From contig NZ_JACHLK010000001.1 of the NCBI RefSeq assembly GCF_014207955.1, positions 806,001-870,000 of the forward strand: 64,000 nucleotides of DNA, given 5' to 3'. This DNA comes from Acidovorax soli (GTDB lineage Bacteria; Pseudomonadota; Gammaproteobacteria; Burkholderiales; Burkholderiaceae_C). Below, one piece after another: positions 26,761-35,339 of this stretch. The notes beneath the pieces were generated by a model. The model was not told the DNA's origin and did no database searches. It saw nothing but the letters and a program-made list of their open reading frames with translations. Numbering within the stretch: the first letter of the stretch is position 1; each line of letters starts with the position of its first letter. The position numbers were made by a program, and so were the translations under genes.

Positions 26761-27270
26761 TCAAGCCGACAGTGCTGCTGCCGGCGTGCGCGGCGCCATC
26801 TCGATGCGCGCCTTGGCCAGGCGCAGCGCCTTGCGCATGTAGCCGCGCCACAGCACGCTGGCCAGCAGCCAGAGCACCGGAGCGGCCCACTTGGAGCGCG
26901 CGTGGAAGGCATGGCGCCAGCGCACCGTGGTCTGTGTGCCATTGGCCTCGGGGTCGAACCACCAGGCACCGTCGGCCCCCGTGGCCAGCCAGCGCAGCGC
27001 GCCCGTGAAACCGCTCACCGTGTAGGCAAAGTACTGGGCCGGGCGGTAGTGCTTGAGCCCCTCCTGTACGCTGCTGCCGTCGGACATGGCCACCGTGCGC
27101 GTCTGCCCCGGGGCATCCCAGGGGCCGGTCTGGTCGCGGGTGCCGGTCACGGCCGGCAAGGGGCCATAGCCGGTGAACAGCGTGGTCGGGTCGATAGGCG
27201 CGATGAACCCGAACGCCTGGGCAGGCGAGGCCTTGATATGCGTCTGGACCGTGGCGGTAAAGGTGGGCAT
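26761..27270 (-). CDS. SRPBCC-fold (START/polyketide cyclase-like) protein with C-terminal hydrophobic helix
   Basis: A 169-residue protein with the SRPBCC start 'FTATVQTHIKASPAQAFGFIAPIDPTTLF', a middle 'HYRPAQYFAYTVSGFTGALRWLATGADGAWWFDPEANGT' and a hydrophobic stretch 'WAAPVLWLLASVLWRGYM' that may touch the membrane. Such proteins bind small hydrophobic ligands; the ligand is unknown. It is downstream of the LysR gene on the same strand (144 bp gap, containing the inverted repeat CCGTTT-TCTC-AAACGG at 27335-27350). Confidence 0.8.
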   Translation of the reverse strand: MPTFTATVQTHIKASPAQAFGFIAPIDPTTLFTGYGPLPAVTGTRDQTGPWDAPGQTRTVAMSDGSSVQEGLKHYRPAQYFAYTVSGFTGALRWLATGADGAWWFDPEANGTQTTVRWRHAFHARSKWAAPVLWLLASVLWRGYMRKALRLAKARIEMAPRTPAAALSA

Positions 27271-27414
27271 GGTGGCGGCGTCCGGTTCTTGCAGGGTGAA
27301 TCGAATGTATTGTGGAAGGCGGAAACGATAAATACCGTTTTCTCAAACGGACTGTTTGCCAAACCGTGAACAATTGCCCCTTCCCGTGCCGAAAGAACCG
27401 TGCGCAAACGGGGC

Positions 27415-28386
27415 TCAGGCCGTGGATTGCCGCCGCCGGGGCTTGCGCTGTGCCCCAGCCAGCTCCTGGGCGCCCAGGCTGAACACCGGCTGGTCCGCCA
27501 GCATCTCCACGGCCAGGTCGATGAAGGCGCGCACGCGCGCCGGCTGGGCCGCACGGCTGCCGTAGTACACATACAGCCCCAGGTGCCGGGGGATGAAGCC
27601 GGTCAGCACCGGCACCAGCTGCCCGCTGCGCACCAGGGGCGCGGCGGTCACCCCCACCAACTGGCCAATGGCATGGCCGCCCAGCACGGCGCGCGCCTCC
27701 AGCTCGATGTCGTTGGTGCAGAAGGCCGGTGGAATGGCGTGCGCCACGATGTCCTCGCCCACCTGGAACTCCCAAGGCATGGGCTTGCCCGTGGCCGGGT
27801 GGCGAAAGCCGCTGCAGCGGTGCTGCGCCAGGTCTTCGATGCGCATGGGCGTACCGTGGCGTGCGAGGTACCCTGGCGTCGCGCACACCACCAGCTGCAG
27901 CCACAGCAGGCGCCGCGCGATCACCCCGCCCTCGGGCGGGTAGCCCGAGCGAAAGCCCACGTCGACCCGGTCCTCGACCCAGTTGCCGATGCGGTCGTCC
28001 AGCTGCACATCGGGCTCCACCAGCGGGTAGCGGCGCACGAACTCGTCCACCACGGGCCAGATCACCTCCAGCATCATGGAGCGCGGCGCGGTGATGCGCA
28101 GCGGCCCGGCGATCTCCTCGCGCCCGCGCCGCGCACCGTGCACGGCGCGCTGCAGCGTGGCCAGCCCGGGCTGGGCGGCGTCGAGGAACTGGCGCCCCTC
28201 TTCGGTCAGGCTCAGGCTGCGCGTGGTGCGGTGGAACAGGCGCACGCCCAGGTGCGATTCGAGCTGCCCCAGCGCCAGGCTGGCGGCCTGCGGCGTGATG
28301 CCCTGGGCCGAAGCCGCCTGGCGCAGGCTGCCCAGCTCGGCCGCCTTGGCAAAGGTGGCGATGGCGCGCAACTCGTTGATGGCCAT
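27415..28386 (-). CDS. LysR-family regulator, divergent from an SDR
   Basis: A 323-residue LysR protein with HTH 'IATFAKAAELGSLRQAASAQGITPQAASLALGQLESHLGV' and 'LFHRTTRSLSLTEEGRQFL'. The effector domain is typical ('VEDRVDVGFRSGYPPEGGVIARRL'). A basic C-terminal extension ('QRKPRRRQST') is unusual. It is divergent from the SDR at 28540 with a perfect palindrome between them that fits the LysR T-N11-A architecture, so it probably controls that gene. Confidence 0.92.
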   Translation of the reverse strand: MAINELRAIATFAKAAELGSLRQAASAQGITPQAASLALGQLESHLGVRLFHRTTRSLSLTEEGRQFLDAAQPGLATLQRAVHGARRGREEIAGPLRITAPRSMMLEVIWPVVDEFVRRYPLVEPDVQLDDRIGNWVEDRVDVGFRSGYPPEGGVIARRLLWLQLVVCATPGYLARHGTPMRIEDLAQHRCSGFRHPATGKPMPWEFQVGEDIVAHAIPPAFCTNDIELEARAVLGGHAIGQLVGVTAAPLVRSGQLVPVLTGFIPRHLGLYVYYGSRAAQPARVRAFIDLAVEMLADQPVFSLGAQELAGAQRKPRRRQSTA

Positions 28387-28401
28387 GGTGAAACTCCTTA
28401 A

Positions 28402-28424
28402 ATTGGCAAGTATTTATTGCCAAT
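28402..28424. promoter_or_regulatory. LysR operator, perfect 8-bp palindrome
   Basis: ATTGGCAA-N7-TTGCCAAT lies 15 bp upstream of the LysR start in an AT-rich island between LysR and SDR genes. It is the best LysR-type site in the window. Confidence 0.75.
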
Positions 28425-28539
28425 AAATCAGGCGATTATGGGCTAGTGAGATGGCAATGGAGTGCCTACATTTCATCCCCATGGCGACGCACCGCGTCTG
28501 CCAGAACCCCGAAATTCAAGCTTTCCAAGGACTTCTGCC

Positions 28540-29412
28540 ATGACCGCTCACGCTTCTTCCTCTTCCTTTCCCCGCATCTGGCTGATCACCGGCGCCTCGC
28601 GCGGCATCGGCGCGCGCATTGCCGAGGCCGCGCTGGCCCAGGGCGATGCCGTGGTCGCCACCTCGCGCAGCGCCGAGTCCATCACGCGCCGCCTGGGCGC
28701 CAGCGATGCGCTGCTGCCCCTGGCGCTGGACGTGACCGACGAGGCCCAGGCCCGCCACGCCGTGGGCGCGGCGCTGGAGCGCTTCGGCCGCATCGACGTG
28801 CTGGTCAACAACGCGGGCTACGGCCTGCTGGGCGCGGTGGAGGAGGCCACCGCCGACGAGGTGCGCAGCCTCTACGAGACCAATGTCTTCGGCCTGCTGC
28901 ATGTGACGCGCGCCGTGCTGCCCGCCATGCGCGCGCGCCGCGCCGGCCACGTCATCAACATCTCGTCGCTGGGTGGCGTGCGCTCGGCGGCTGGCTTTGG
29001 GGTCTACTGCTCCACCAAGTTCGCAGTGGAAGGTCTCACCGAAGCCCTGCACGCTGAACTGGCGCCGCTGGGCATCCACGCCACGGCGGTGGAGCCGGGC
29101 TACTTCCGCACCGAGTTCCTGGACACGGCCTCGCTCTCGGTGTCGCCGCGCGTGCTGGACGATTACGCCCCCAGCGCGGGCGTGATCCGCGAGGCCGCCC
29201 GCCGCATCAACCTGAACCAGCCCGGCGACCCGGTGCGCCTGGCCCAGGCCGTGATGCAGTTGGTGGCCAGCCCCACGCCCCCGCTGCGCCTGCCGCTGGG
29301 CACCGACACGCTGCAGACCATTGCCGAGAAGCACGCCTTTGTGGAAAAGGAAACCGCCGCGTGGCGCGAGCTGGCGGCCTCGACGGACTTCCCGGTGCAG
29401 GCGGCAGCCTGA
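28540..29412 (+). CDS. short-chain dehydrogenase/reductase
   Basis: A 290-residue SDR with 'LITGASRGIGARIAEAAL', 'VLVNNAGYGLLGAVEEATADE', catalytic Ser in 'INISSLGGVRSAAGFGVY' and 'YCSTKFAVEGLTEALHAEL'. The long C-terminal region ('INLNQPGDPVRLAQAVMQLV') matches the group of SDRs close to ketoreductases of unknown substrate. The ATG at 28540 has AAGG upstream. It is divergent from the LysR gene and followed by repeat copy B. Confidence 0.92.
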   Translation: MTAHASSSSFPRIWLITGASRGIGARIAEAALAQGDAVVATSRSAESITRRLGASDALLPLALDVTDEAQARHAVGAALERFGRIDVLVNNAGYGLLGAVEEATADEVRSLYETNVFGLLHVTRAVLPAMRARRAGHVINISSLGGVRSAAGFGVYCSTKFAVEGLTEALHAELAPLGIHATAVEPGYFRTEFLDTASLSVSPRVLDDYAPSAGVIREAARRINLNQPGDPVRLAQAVMQLVASPTPPLRLPLGTDTLQTIAEKHAFVEKETAAWRELAASTDFPVQAAA

Positions 29413-29441
29413 ACCCATACGTTTCTTGACGTCGGCTGAGT

Positions 29442-29568
29442 GTGAAACTGGCGTGGCCAAAGCCAGTGCCCCCGCGCAAGGGCCGCCCCGCCGCGCTGGG
29501 GGCGTCCCCCTCCCGACTCGCGCAGCGAGTCGAGAGAGGGGTGAAGGCGCGAAGCGACTCAGGGGGTG
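29442..29568 (+). repeat. structured intergenic repeat, copy B (internally shortened)
   Basis: A 127-bp copy related to 12441-12591 and 59789-59939. It starts GTGAAACTGGCGTGG and ends CTCAGGGGGTG, keeps the GACTCGC-GCA-GCGAGTC hairpin and the flanking arms, but lacks about 24-30 bp of the first hairpin region present in copies A and C. It fills the gap between two convergent SDR genes and ends 7 bp before the stop of the minus-strand gene. Confidence 0.9.
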
Positions 29569-29575
29569 CTTACAT

Positions 29576-30343
29576 TCACACCATGCCGCCGTTGGCGCGC
29601 AGGGTCTGGCCGTTGATCCAGGCCCCATCGGGCCCGACCAGAAAGGCCACTGTGCTTGCGATGTCCTCCGGCGTGCCCAGGCGGCCCAGCGGATTCATCT
29701 GCGCCAGGCGCTCCACCAGCTCAGGCGTCTTGCCATCGAGGAACAGGGCGGTGGCCGTGGGGCCGGGGGCGACGGCGTTCACGGTGATGTTCCTGCCGCG
29801 CAGCTCCTTGGCCAGGATCTGCGTCATGGTCTCCACCGCGCTCTTGGTGGCGGCATACACCGCATAGCCGGGCATCGCGGTGCCGACCAGGCTGGTGGAG
29901 AAATTCACGATGCGCCCGCCCGGCTCCAGCCGGCGCGCGGCCTCGCGCAGGGTGTTGAAGCTGCCCTTGAGGTTGATGGCGATCAGCCGGTCGAAGGTGG
30001 CGTCGTCGGTGTCGGCCAGGTGCGGCAGGTGCGCAGGCATCACGCCCGCGTTGTTCACCAGCACGTCCACGCGGCCAAAGGCCTCGGTGGCCTGGTCAAA
30101 CAACCGCGCTGCAGCCGCAGGGTCGGCCACATCGGCCTGTACCGTGATGGCCTGGCCACCGGCGGCCGTGATGGATTGCGCCACCACCTCGGCCTCGGCG
30201 GCATTGCCGGCGTAGTTGACCACCACATTGAAGCCATCGCGCCCCAGGCGCTGGGCAATCGCGGCGCCAATGCCGCGGGAGGACCCGGTGACGATGGCGA
30301 CAGGGCGGTGGGTGGACGGGGTGGACGTGTCGTTGGTGGCCAT
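29576..30343 (-). CDS. short-chain dehydrogenase/reductase
   Basis: A 255-residue SDR: 'VAIVTGSSRGIGAAIAQRLGRDGFNVVVNYAG', 'VLVNNAGVMPAHLPHL', catalytic Ser in 'VNFSTSLVGTAMPGYAVY', 'YAATKSAVETMTQILAKELRGRNITVNAVAPGPT' and the 'NGQTLRANGGMV' terminus. This is the FabG-like, probably NADP-dependent, subgroup. It is divergent from the LysR gene at 30459. The start at 30343 is chosen over an in-frame codon 99 bp upstream that would cross the regulatory region. Confidence 0.92.
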   Translation of the reverse strand: MATNDTSTPSTHRPVAIVTGSSRGIGAAIAQRLGRDGFNVVVNYAGNAAEAEVVAQSITAAGGQAITVQADVADPAAAARLFDQATEAFGRVDVLVNNAGVMPAHLPHLADTDDATFDRLIAINLKGSFNTLREAARRLEPGGRIVNFSTSLVGTAMPGYAVYAATKSAVETMTQILAKELRGRNITVNAVAPGPTATALFLDGKTPELVERLAQMNPLGRLGTPEDIASTVAFLVGPDGAWINGQTLRANGGMV

Positions 30344-30389
30344 GGAGAACTCCAGAACAGTGGTGATGGGTGTATTGTTCTGTTGGCGC

Positions 30390-30408
30390 CGGGTTTGATA
30401 AAGACCCG
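30390..30408. promoter_or_regulatory. candidate LysR operator
   Basis: CGGGTTTGATAAAGACCCG has 5-bp perfect outer arms (CGGGT and ACCCG) in the SDR/LysR divergent region, 51 bp before the LysR start. Confidence 0.45.
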
Positions 30409-30458
30409 TGAATTGCCATGACTGTTCAACGCACGAAAACAATCAAGCCCTGCTCCCC

Positions 30459-31355
30459 ATGGACCGATTCGACGCCATGCGCCTGTTCACCCGCATCGTG
30501 GAGCTGGGCAGCTTCACCCAGGCGGCGGAAGACCTGCAGCTGCCCCGCGCCACCGTGACGCTGGCCGTGCAGCAGCTCGAAAAGCGCCTGGGCGCACGCC
30601 TGCTGCACCGCACCACGCGCCACGTCTCCCCGACCCAGGACGGTGAGGCCTACTACGCGCGCTGCCAGCAGCTGCTGGCCGACCTCGACGAGACCGAGGC
30701 AGCCTTCGCCAGCGCGGGCCAGCAGCCCAAGGGCAAGCTGCGCGTGGACCTGCAGGGCACGCTGGCGCGCTATTTCGTGCTGCCGCGCATCGGCGAGTTC
30801 TTTGCACGTTACCCGGGCGTGGAGCTGGAACTGGGCATGGGCGATCGCCTGGTGGACCTGGTGCGCGAGCGCGTGGACTGCGTGATGCGCGGTGGCGAGC
30901 CGGCCGACTCCAGCATGGTGGGCCGGCGCGTGGCGCAACTCGCGCAAGTGACCTGCGCCAGCCGCACCTACCTCGCGCGCCATGGCGTGCCCCGCAGCGT
31001 GGACGAACTGCGCGGCCACCGCGCGGTGAACTACCTGTCCTCGCGCACGGGCAAGCCCATGCCCCTGGACTTCGTGGTCGACGGCGCGCCGCGCAGCGTG
31101 CAGCTCAAGGGCGCGGTCTCCGTGACGGATGCGTTTGCCTATGTGGCCTGCTGCACGGCCGGGCTGGGCATCATCCAGGTGCCGCGCTACCACCTGGAGC
31201 CGCAGCTGGCCGATGGCAGCCTGGTCGAGGTGCTGGCCGACTTTCGCCCGCCGCCCATGCCGGTGACCGTGCTCTACCCGCACAGCCGCCAGCTCTCGCC
31301 GCGCGTGCGCGTGTTTGTGGACTGGCTGGCCGAGGTGATGGCGAATGCGCGTTAA
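30459..31355 (+). CDS. LysR-family regulator, divergent from an SDR
   Basis: A 298-residue LysR protein with HTH 'MRLFTRIVELGSFTQAAEDLQLPRATVTLAVQQLEKRLGA' and 'LLHRTTRHVSPTQDGEAYY', plus the usual effector domain. This is the common group that represses or activates a divergent dehydrogenase. Its last bases overlap the stop of the convergent DUF1579-like gene (shared TTAA). Confidence 0.92.
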   Translation: MDRFDAMRLFTRIVELGSFTQAAEDLQLPRATVTLAVQQLEKRLGARLLHRTTRHVSPTQDGEAYYARCQQLLADLDETEAAFASAGQQPKGKLRVDLQGTLARYFVLPRIGEFFARYPGVELELGMGDRLVDLVRERVDCVMRGGEPADSSMVGRRVAQLAQVTCASRTYLARHGVPRSVDELRGHRAVNYLSSRTGKPMPLDFVVDGAPRSVQLKGAVSVTDAFAYVACCTAGLGIIQVPRYHLEPQLADGSLVEVLADFRPPPMPVTVLYPHSRQLSPRVRVFVDWLAEVMANAR

Positions 31356-31873
31356 CCCGCCTGTGCCGGACGGGAGAACTCCATGACCCAGTTCACCTCC
31401 CAGGTTTGCCCGCCATCGTCCGAGAAGGCCTGCTCCCAGCGCGGCGTGCCGATGGCGAGGTTCTTGGCCCACTCGAAGCGCACCAGGACAGGCCGGCCAT
31501 CGAGCCGCTCCTGGCCGAAGAAAACGCCCCGGTCCGTGCCCGCAAAGCCGCCGCTCACGGGTGGCTGCAGCAGACCGGTCGCCGTGTCCAGGCCGCCGGT
31601 CACATTGTCCAGCCAGTAGATGCTCCAGCGCTGCGCCTGGGGATTGAACAGGCGCAACGCCATGCCCACATAGCCGGCATTCCAGCCTTCGGGGATGAAG
31701 TCATCGCAGTTGCCGATGCCGCCGGACAGCGGTCGCGCCGTGCCGGTGGCGTCAAAGGTCTCCCAGTCGGTGCAGCCTGCGAGTCGGCGCACCAGGCGGG
31801 TATTGCGGATGCGCCAGGGGCCCATCAGAAAATCGAAGTCGCTGGCATCGCCAGTGGGTGGGGTGATCGGCAT
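31352..31873 (-). CDS. DUF1579-like protein
   Basis: A 173-residue cytosolic protein beginning 'MPITPPTGDASDFDFLMGPWRIRNTRL', with 'DFIPEGWNAGYVGMALRLFNPQAQRWSIYWLD' and 'GVFFGQERLDGRPVLVRFEW'. This 'DFDFLxGxW' start and beta-barrel pattern is found in lipocalin-like DUF1579 and similar proteins. It is 26 bp behind the NIPSNAP gene on the same strand, so they are probably one operon. Ligand and role unknown. Confidence 0.75.
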   Translation of the reverse strand: MPITPPTGDASDFDFLMGPWRIRNTRLVRRLAGCTDWETFDATGTARPLSGGIGNCDDFIPEGWNAGYVGMALRLFNPQAQRWSIYWLDNVTGGLDTATGLLQPPVSGGFAGTDRGVFFGQERLDGRPVLVRFEWAKNLAIGTPRWEQAFSDDGGQTWEVNWVMEFSRPAQAG

Positions 31874-31899
31874 GCTGGTGTCTCCGGTAGGGGTGTGCG

Positions 31900-32634
31900 T
31901 CAGGCGTGCAGGGCCGAGCGCGCCGTGGGCTGCAGCCGATGGGTCTCGGGTGCGCGGGCGAGCCAGGGGGCGAGGCCGGGCGCCACAGCGCGCTGCCAGG
32001 TACTGCCCTGCGCAAAGGCATCGAGCGCTGCCGCATCGCCGAACAGCGCCAGGCCCAGCAGCACATGCTCCCCTTCGCGCACCGGCAGGCGGGGAAAGGT
32101 GTTGGGGCTGGTATCGCTGGCGTACCAGGCCGTATGGTGCGCGCCACCCGCACGCAGCGCGGGGTCCATGCGCTCGCGGCAGTACGCCAGCAGCCCGGGT
32201 GTTGCAGGCTCCTTCAGGTAGAACACCGTGGCATCGAGCAGGCCCCGTTCCGTGCCGCTGGCGCCGGGAGCGGTGCGGTCTGCGGGCAGGCCATCGGCCG
32301 CACCGGGCCAGGCCGGGTGCAGCAGCAGCACGTTGTCCGAATCGACCATGGTGGCATTGGCCGCCTCGCGGTGCGCGGCCCACACCGGGCCGCCATAGAA
32401 GGCTTCGAGCGCCTGCCGGCGCGCTTGCATATCGGCGAAGCCGCGCAGCCAGACGAACAGGTCCGGCTGGTCGAGGTCGCGGAACTGGCCGATCACGCGC
32501 ATGCCTTCGCGCTCCTGGGTTTCCAGGAATTCGCGGTCGAACAGCTCGATCAGCACCTCGCGCTGGCCGGGGTGCAGGGTGTACTGGCGCAGCTCGACGA
32601 TGGAGCAGTCCGGCAGGGATGGGGTGGTTGGCAT
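31900..32634 (-). CDS. NIPSNAP-family protein
   Basis: A 244-residue protein with the NIPSNAP start 'CSIVELRQYTLHPGQREVLIELFDREFLETQEREGMRVIGQFRDLDQPDLFVWLRGFADMQ' region and 'AFYGGPVWAAHREAANATM'. NIPSNAP domains are dimeric ferredoxin-like folds of uncertain function. It is divergent from the WYL-domain regulator (114 bp) and leads the two-gene unit with the DUF1579-like protein, so that regulator may control it. Start chosen at 32634 because the alternative upstream start runs into the promoter region. Confidence 0.82.
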   Translation of the reverse strand: MPTTPSLPDCSIVELRQYTLHPGQREVLIELFDREFLETQEREGMRVIGQFRDLDQPDLFVWLRGFADMQARRQALEAFYGGPVWAAHREAANATMVDSDNVLLLHPAWPGAADGLPADRTAPGASGTERGLLDATVFYLKEPATPGLLAYCRERMDPALRAGGAHHTAWYASDTSPNTFPRLPVREGEHVLLGLALFGDAAALDAFAQGSTWQRAVAPGLAPWLARAPETHRLQPTARSALHA

Positions 32635-32748
32635 GCGGTCTTCCTTGGCTGGATATGAAAGGGAAGGCTGCAGTGTGCGGCGCAATACATGACAAGGCAT
32701 GGCAGGTATTGGCGGCATACTGCAGCGGTCGTTGTTTCAAGCCATGCC

Positions 32749-33735
32749 ATGCGTGCCAGCCGCCTGTTGTCCATCCAGATGCTGCTCGAAACCCGGGGGC
32801 GCATGAGCGCGCAGGCGCTGGCCGAGGCGCTGGAGATCTCGGTGCGCACGCTCTACCGCGACGTGGACCAGCTCACGGCGGCGGGTGTGCCCATCTATGC
32901 CGAACGCGGCCGCAATGGCGGTTTCGCGCTGCTGCCGGGCTGGAAGACCACGCTCACCGGCCTCACCCCGTCCGAGGCGCAGGCCGTGTTCCTGAGCGGC
33001 CTGCCCGGCCCGGCCGGCGACCTGGGCCTGGGCGATGAGGTGGAGGGGGCGCGCCTGAAGCTGTTGGCCGCGCTGCCCGCGCCCTGGCGCGAAGATGCCC
33101 AGCGTGTGAGCGCCCGCCTGCACCTGGATCCGGTGGACTGGTACCGCGAGAGCGCGCCCACGCCCCACCTGGCCACGGTGGCAGCAGCCGTCTGGGGTGG
33201 CGAGCAACTGGCCCTGCGCTACGAAAGCTGGGCCGATACGGTGGAGCGCACGGTGGCCCCGCTGGGCCTGGTGCTCAAGGCGGGTGTGTGGTACCTGGTG
33301 GCGCAGCCGGTGGACAAAGCCTCGGCGGACCGTGGCCCGCGCACCTACCGTGTTGCCAACATCCGCGCGGCCACGGCGCTGGGCACGCCCGTGCGCCGCC
33401 CGGCGCGTTTTGACCTGCCTGCGTACTGGAGCGCATCCATCCGCCGCTTCGAGTCCGGCCTCTACACGGGCGAGGCCGATGTGCTGGCCACGCCCGCCGG
33501 CCTCAAGGGCCTGAGCGCCCTGAGCAGCGCCGTGGCGCGGGCGGTGGCGGCGGCCCCGCCTTCGCGCCGCAAGGACGGGCGCGTGGCGCTCACCATTCCC
33601 ATCGAGTCAGTGGCCCATGCCTGTGGCCAGCTCATGCGCCAGTCGCCCGAAGTGGAGGTGCTGCGCCCGGCGGTATTGCGGCGTGCACTGATAGAGCGTG
33701 TCCAGGCGACGGCGCGGCTCTACAAGCTGGGCTAA
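32749..33735 (+). CDS. YafY-type HTH/WYL-domain transcriptional regulator
   Basis: A 328-residue regulator: N-terminal winged HTH ('RLLSIQMLLETRGRMSAQALAEALEISVRTLYRDVDQLTAAGVPIYAERGRNGGFAL') and a central-to-C-terminal WYL domain with 'VERTVAPLGLVLKAGVWYLVAQ'. WYL domains sense nucleic acids or nucleotide-like ligands; many members of this group regulate a divergent small gene of the VOC or NIPSNAP type. It overlaps the convergent TetR gene by 4 bp. Confidence 0.9.
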   Translation: MRASRLLSIQMLLETRGRMSAQALAEALEISVRTLYRDVDQLTAAGVPIYAERGRNGGFALLPGWKTTLTGLTPSEAQAVFLSGLPGPAGDLGLGDEVEGARLKLLAALPAPWREDAQRVSARLHLDPVDWYRESAPTPHLATVAAAVWGGEQLALRYESWADTVERTVAPLGLVLKAGVWYLVAQPVDKASADRGPRTYRVANIRAATALGTPVRRPARFDLPAYWSASIRRFESGLYTGEADVLATPAGLKGLSALSSAVARAVAAAPPSRRKDGRVALTIPIESVAHACGQLMRQSPEVEVLRPAVLRRALIERVQATARLYKLG

Positions 33736-34403
33736 ATCCCCCGCTCCACCATGTCCAGCAGCCGCTGGCCCAGCAGCGCCAGCATGTCGGCGGGCGTCCC
33801 GCGCAAAGGCCCGTCGATGGAGAGCAGCGCCATGCCATGCACGGTGGACCAGGCCAGGTACTCGGCCCCCGGGCGGCGTTCTGGCGGCAGGGCGCCGGCC
33901 TTCACCAGGTCGTCGAGCGCGGCCGAAAGGTGCTCGAAGGGGTTCAGGCCTGTCAGGCCGCCCATGGCGGGGTCGGGGTCCTGCTCCACGCTGAACTGCC
34001 CGCCGAAGGCGGTGCGGAACAGCCCCGTCTCCGCGTGCGCAAAGCGCATGTAGCCGGCGCCCACGGCGCGCACCCGGGCATGGGCCTGCTCGGTGGGCGT
34101 GCCTTCGGTGGGCACGTGGGCCATCTCGGCTTCCATGGACTGGGCCACGGCGGCCACGGCAGCGGCGCGCACCGCCGCCAGCAGGTCCTGCCGGTTGGCG
34201 AAATGGCGGTAGGCCGCATTGGGCGCCACGCCCGCGCGGCGCGTGGCCTCGCGCAGCACCACGGCATCGGGCCCGCCCTGGCGTGCCAGCTCGATGCCGG
34301 CGTCGAGCAGGGCACGGCGCAGGTCGCCGTGGCGGTAGGTGCTGCGCGCGGCGGGTGGAGTGCCGCTGCTGGCATCAGGGCTGTTGCGGTTGCTTACGGA
34401 CAT
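33732..34403 (-). CDS. TetR-family repressor, divergent from a VOC operon
   Basis: A 223-residue TetR protein: HTH 'GDLRRALLDAGIELARQGGPDAVVLREATRRAGVAPNAAYRHFANRQDLLAAVRAAAV' region, then a helical ligand domain (TetR_C_33-like, with 'YMRFAHAETGLFRTAF'). The start at 34403 is followed upstream by the two palindromes at 34417 and 34454, probable autoregulatory operators. Likely represses itself and the VOC-GFA-DUF1579-MFS operon; inducer unknown. Confidence 0.9.
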   Translation of the reverse strand: MSVSNRNSPDASSGTPPAARSTYRHGDLRRALLDAGIELARQGGPDAVVLREATRRAGVAPNAAYRHFANRQDLLAAVRAAAVAAVAQSMEAEMAHVPTEGTPTEQAHARVRAVGAGYMRFAHAETGLFRTAFGGQFSVEQDPDPAMGGLTGLNPFEHLSAALDDLVKAGALPPERRPGAEYLAWSTVHGMALLSIDGPLRGTPADMLALLGQRLLDMVERGI

Positions 34404-34416
34404 GGACGGCTGAATG

Positions 34417-34477
34417 TGGACACTGTCCATTATCTCTGGTATTGTTTGTGAACGGTGTCCACAATTGCATGGACACC
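34417..34477. promoter_or_regulatory. TetR operator pair
   Basis: TGGACA-C-TGTCCA (34417-34429) is a perfect palindrome, and GGTGTCCA-N8-TGGACACC (34454-34477) uses the same half-site in the opposite arrangement. Both share the TGGACA half-site and flank an AT-rich promoter stretch between the TetR gene and the VOC gene. Confidence 0.75.
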
Positions 34478-34510
34478 TTGCCCTGATCCGATACCCCAAA
34501 GGAGACCGCC

Positions 34511-34945
34511 ATGAAAGTCGAGCCCTATCTGTTCTTCGAAGGCCGCTGCGAAGAGGCCCTCACGTTCTACCGCAAGGCCCTGGGCGCCGAGGTGACCATG
34601 CTCATGCGTTACAAGGACAATCCCGAGCCCGCGGCCGGTGCGGGCTGCTCCGTGGACGGCAGCACCGGCCCCGGACCCCAGCCCGAGATGGTGATGCACG
34701 CCTCGTTCAATGTGGGCGACACCCAGGTCATGGCGTCCGACGGCATGGGCTCGGGCAAGCCGAGCTTCCAGGGCATCTCGCTGTCGCTGGCGCCCGAGAC
34801 GGAGACAGAGGCGAAGCGCCTGTTCGATGCGCTGGCCGATGGCGGCCAAGTGCAGATGCCGCTGGGCAAGACCTTCTTCTCGCCCGCCTTCGGCATGGTG
34901 GCCGACCGCTTCGGCGTGTCGTGGATGGTGGTGGTGCCCCAATGA
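34511..34945 (+). CDS. VOC-family (PhnB-like) protein
   Basis: A 144-residue vicinal-oxygen-chelate fold protein: 'VEPYLFFEGRCEEALTFYRKALGAEVTMLMRYKDNP' and 'MVMHASFNVGDTQVMASDGM' and 'PLGKTFFSPAFGMVADRFGVSWMVVVPQ', the signature of the PhnB/3-demethylubiquinone-like VOC group. These often bind metals or small toxic compounds; the ligand is not predictable. It leads a four-gene operon and overlaps the GFA gene by ATGA. SD AAAGGAG precedes the start. Confidence 0.9.
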   Translation: MKVEPYLFFEGRCEEALTFYRKALGAEVTMLMRYKDNPEPAAGAGCSVDGSTGPGPQPEMVMHASFNVGDTQVMASDGMGSGKPSFQGISLSLAPETETEAKRLFDALADGGQVQMPLGKTFFSPAFGMVADRFGVSWMVVVPQ

Positions 34946-35322
34946 CGGCGGTAGCTGCACCCGGAGCCCAGCCCCTGCGCTACACCGGCAGTTGCCACTG
35001 TGGCAAGGTCGCGTTCGAAGTGGAGGGCACGGTCGACAGCGCCCTGGCCTGCAACTGCAGCATGTGCCGCCGGCGCGGCTCGCTGCTGTGGTTCGTGCCG
35101 CATGGGCAGTTCCGGCTGACCACGCCGGAGGCGGACCTCGCCAGCTACACCTTCCACAAGCACGCCATCCAGCACCGCTTCTGCCCGGCCTGCGGCATCC
35201 ACACCCATGGTGAAGGCACGCATCCCGCGGGCCACAAGATGGCCGCAGTGAACCTGCGTGTGCTCGACGGCGTGGACCTCGACGCCATCCCCGTGCACCA
35301 CCACGACGGCCTGGCGATGTAA
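34942..35322 (+). CDS. GFA/CENP-V-type zinc protein
   Basis: A 126-residue protein with the zinc cysteines of the glutathione-dependent formaldehyde-activating family: 'GSCHCGKVAFEVEG', 'CNCSMCRRRGSLLW' and 'RFCPACGIHTHGEG'. Members adsorb glutathione or related thiols and aid S-hydroxymethylglutathione formation, though activity is disputed for many. It is translationally coupled to the VOC gene and followed 17 bp later by the DUF1579 gene. Confidence 0.9.
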   Translation: MTAVAAPGAQPLRYTGSCHCGKVAFEVEGTVDSALACNCSMCRRRGSLLWFVPHGQFRLTTPEADLASYTFHKHAIQHRFCPACGIHTHGEGTHPAGHKMAAVNLRVLDGVDLDAIPVHHHDGLAM

Positions 35323-35339
35323 CCCCAAGGAGACTTACC

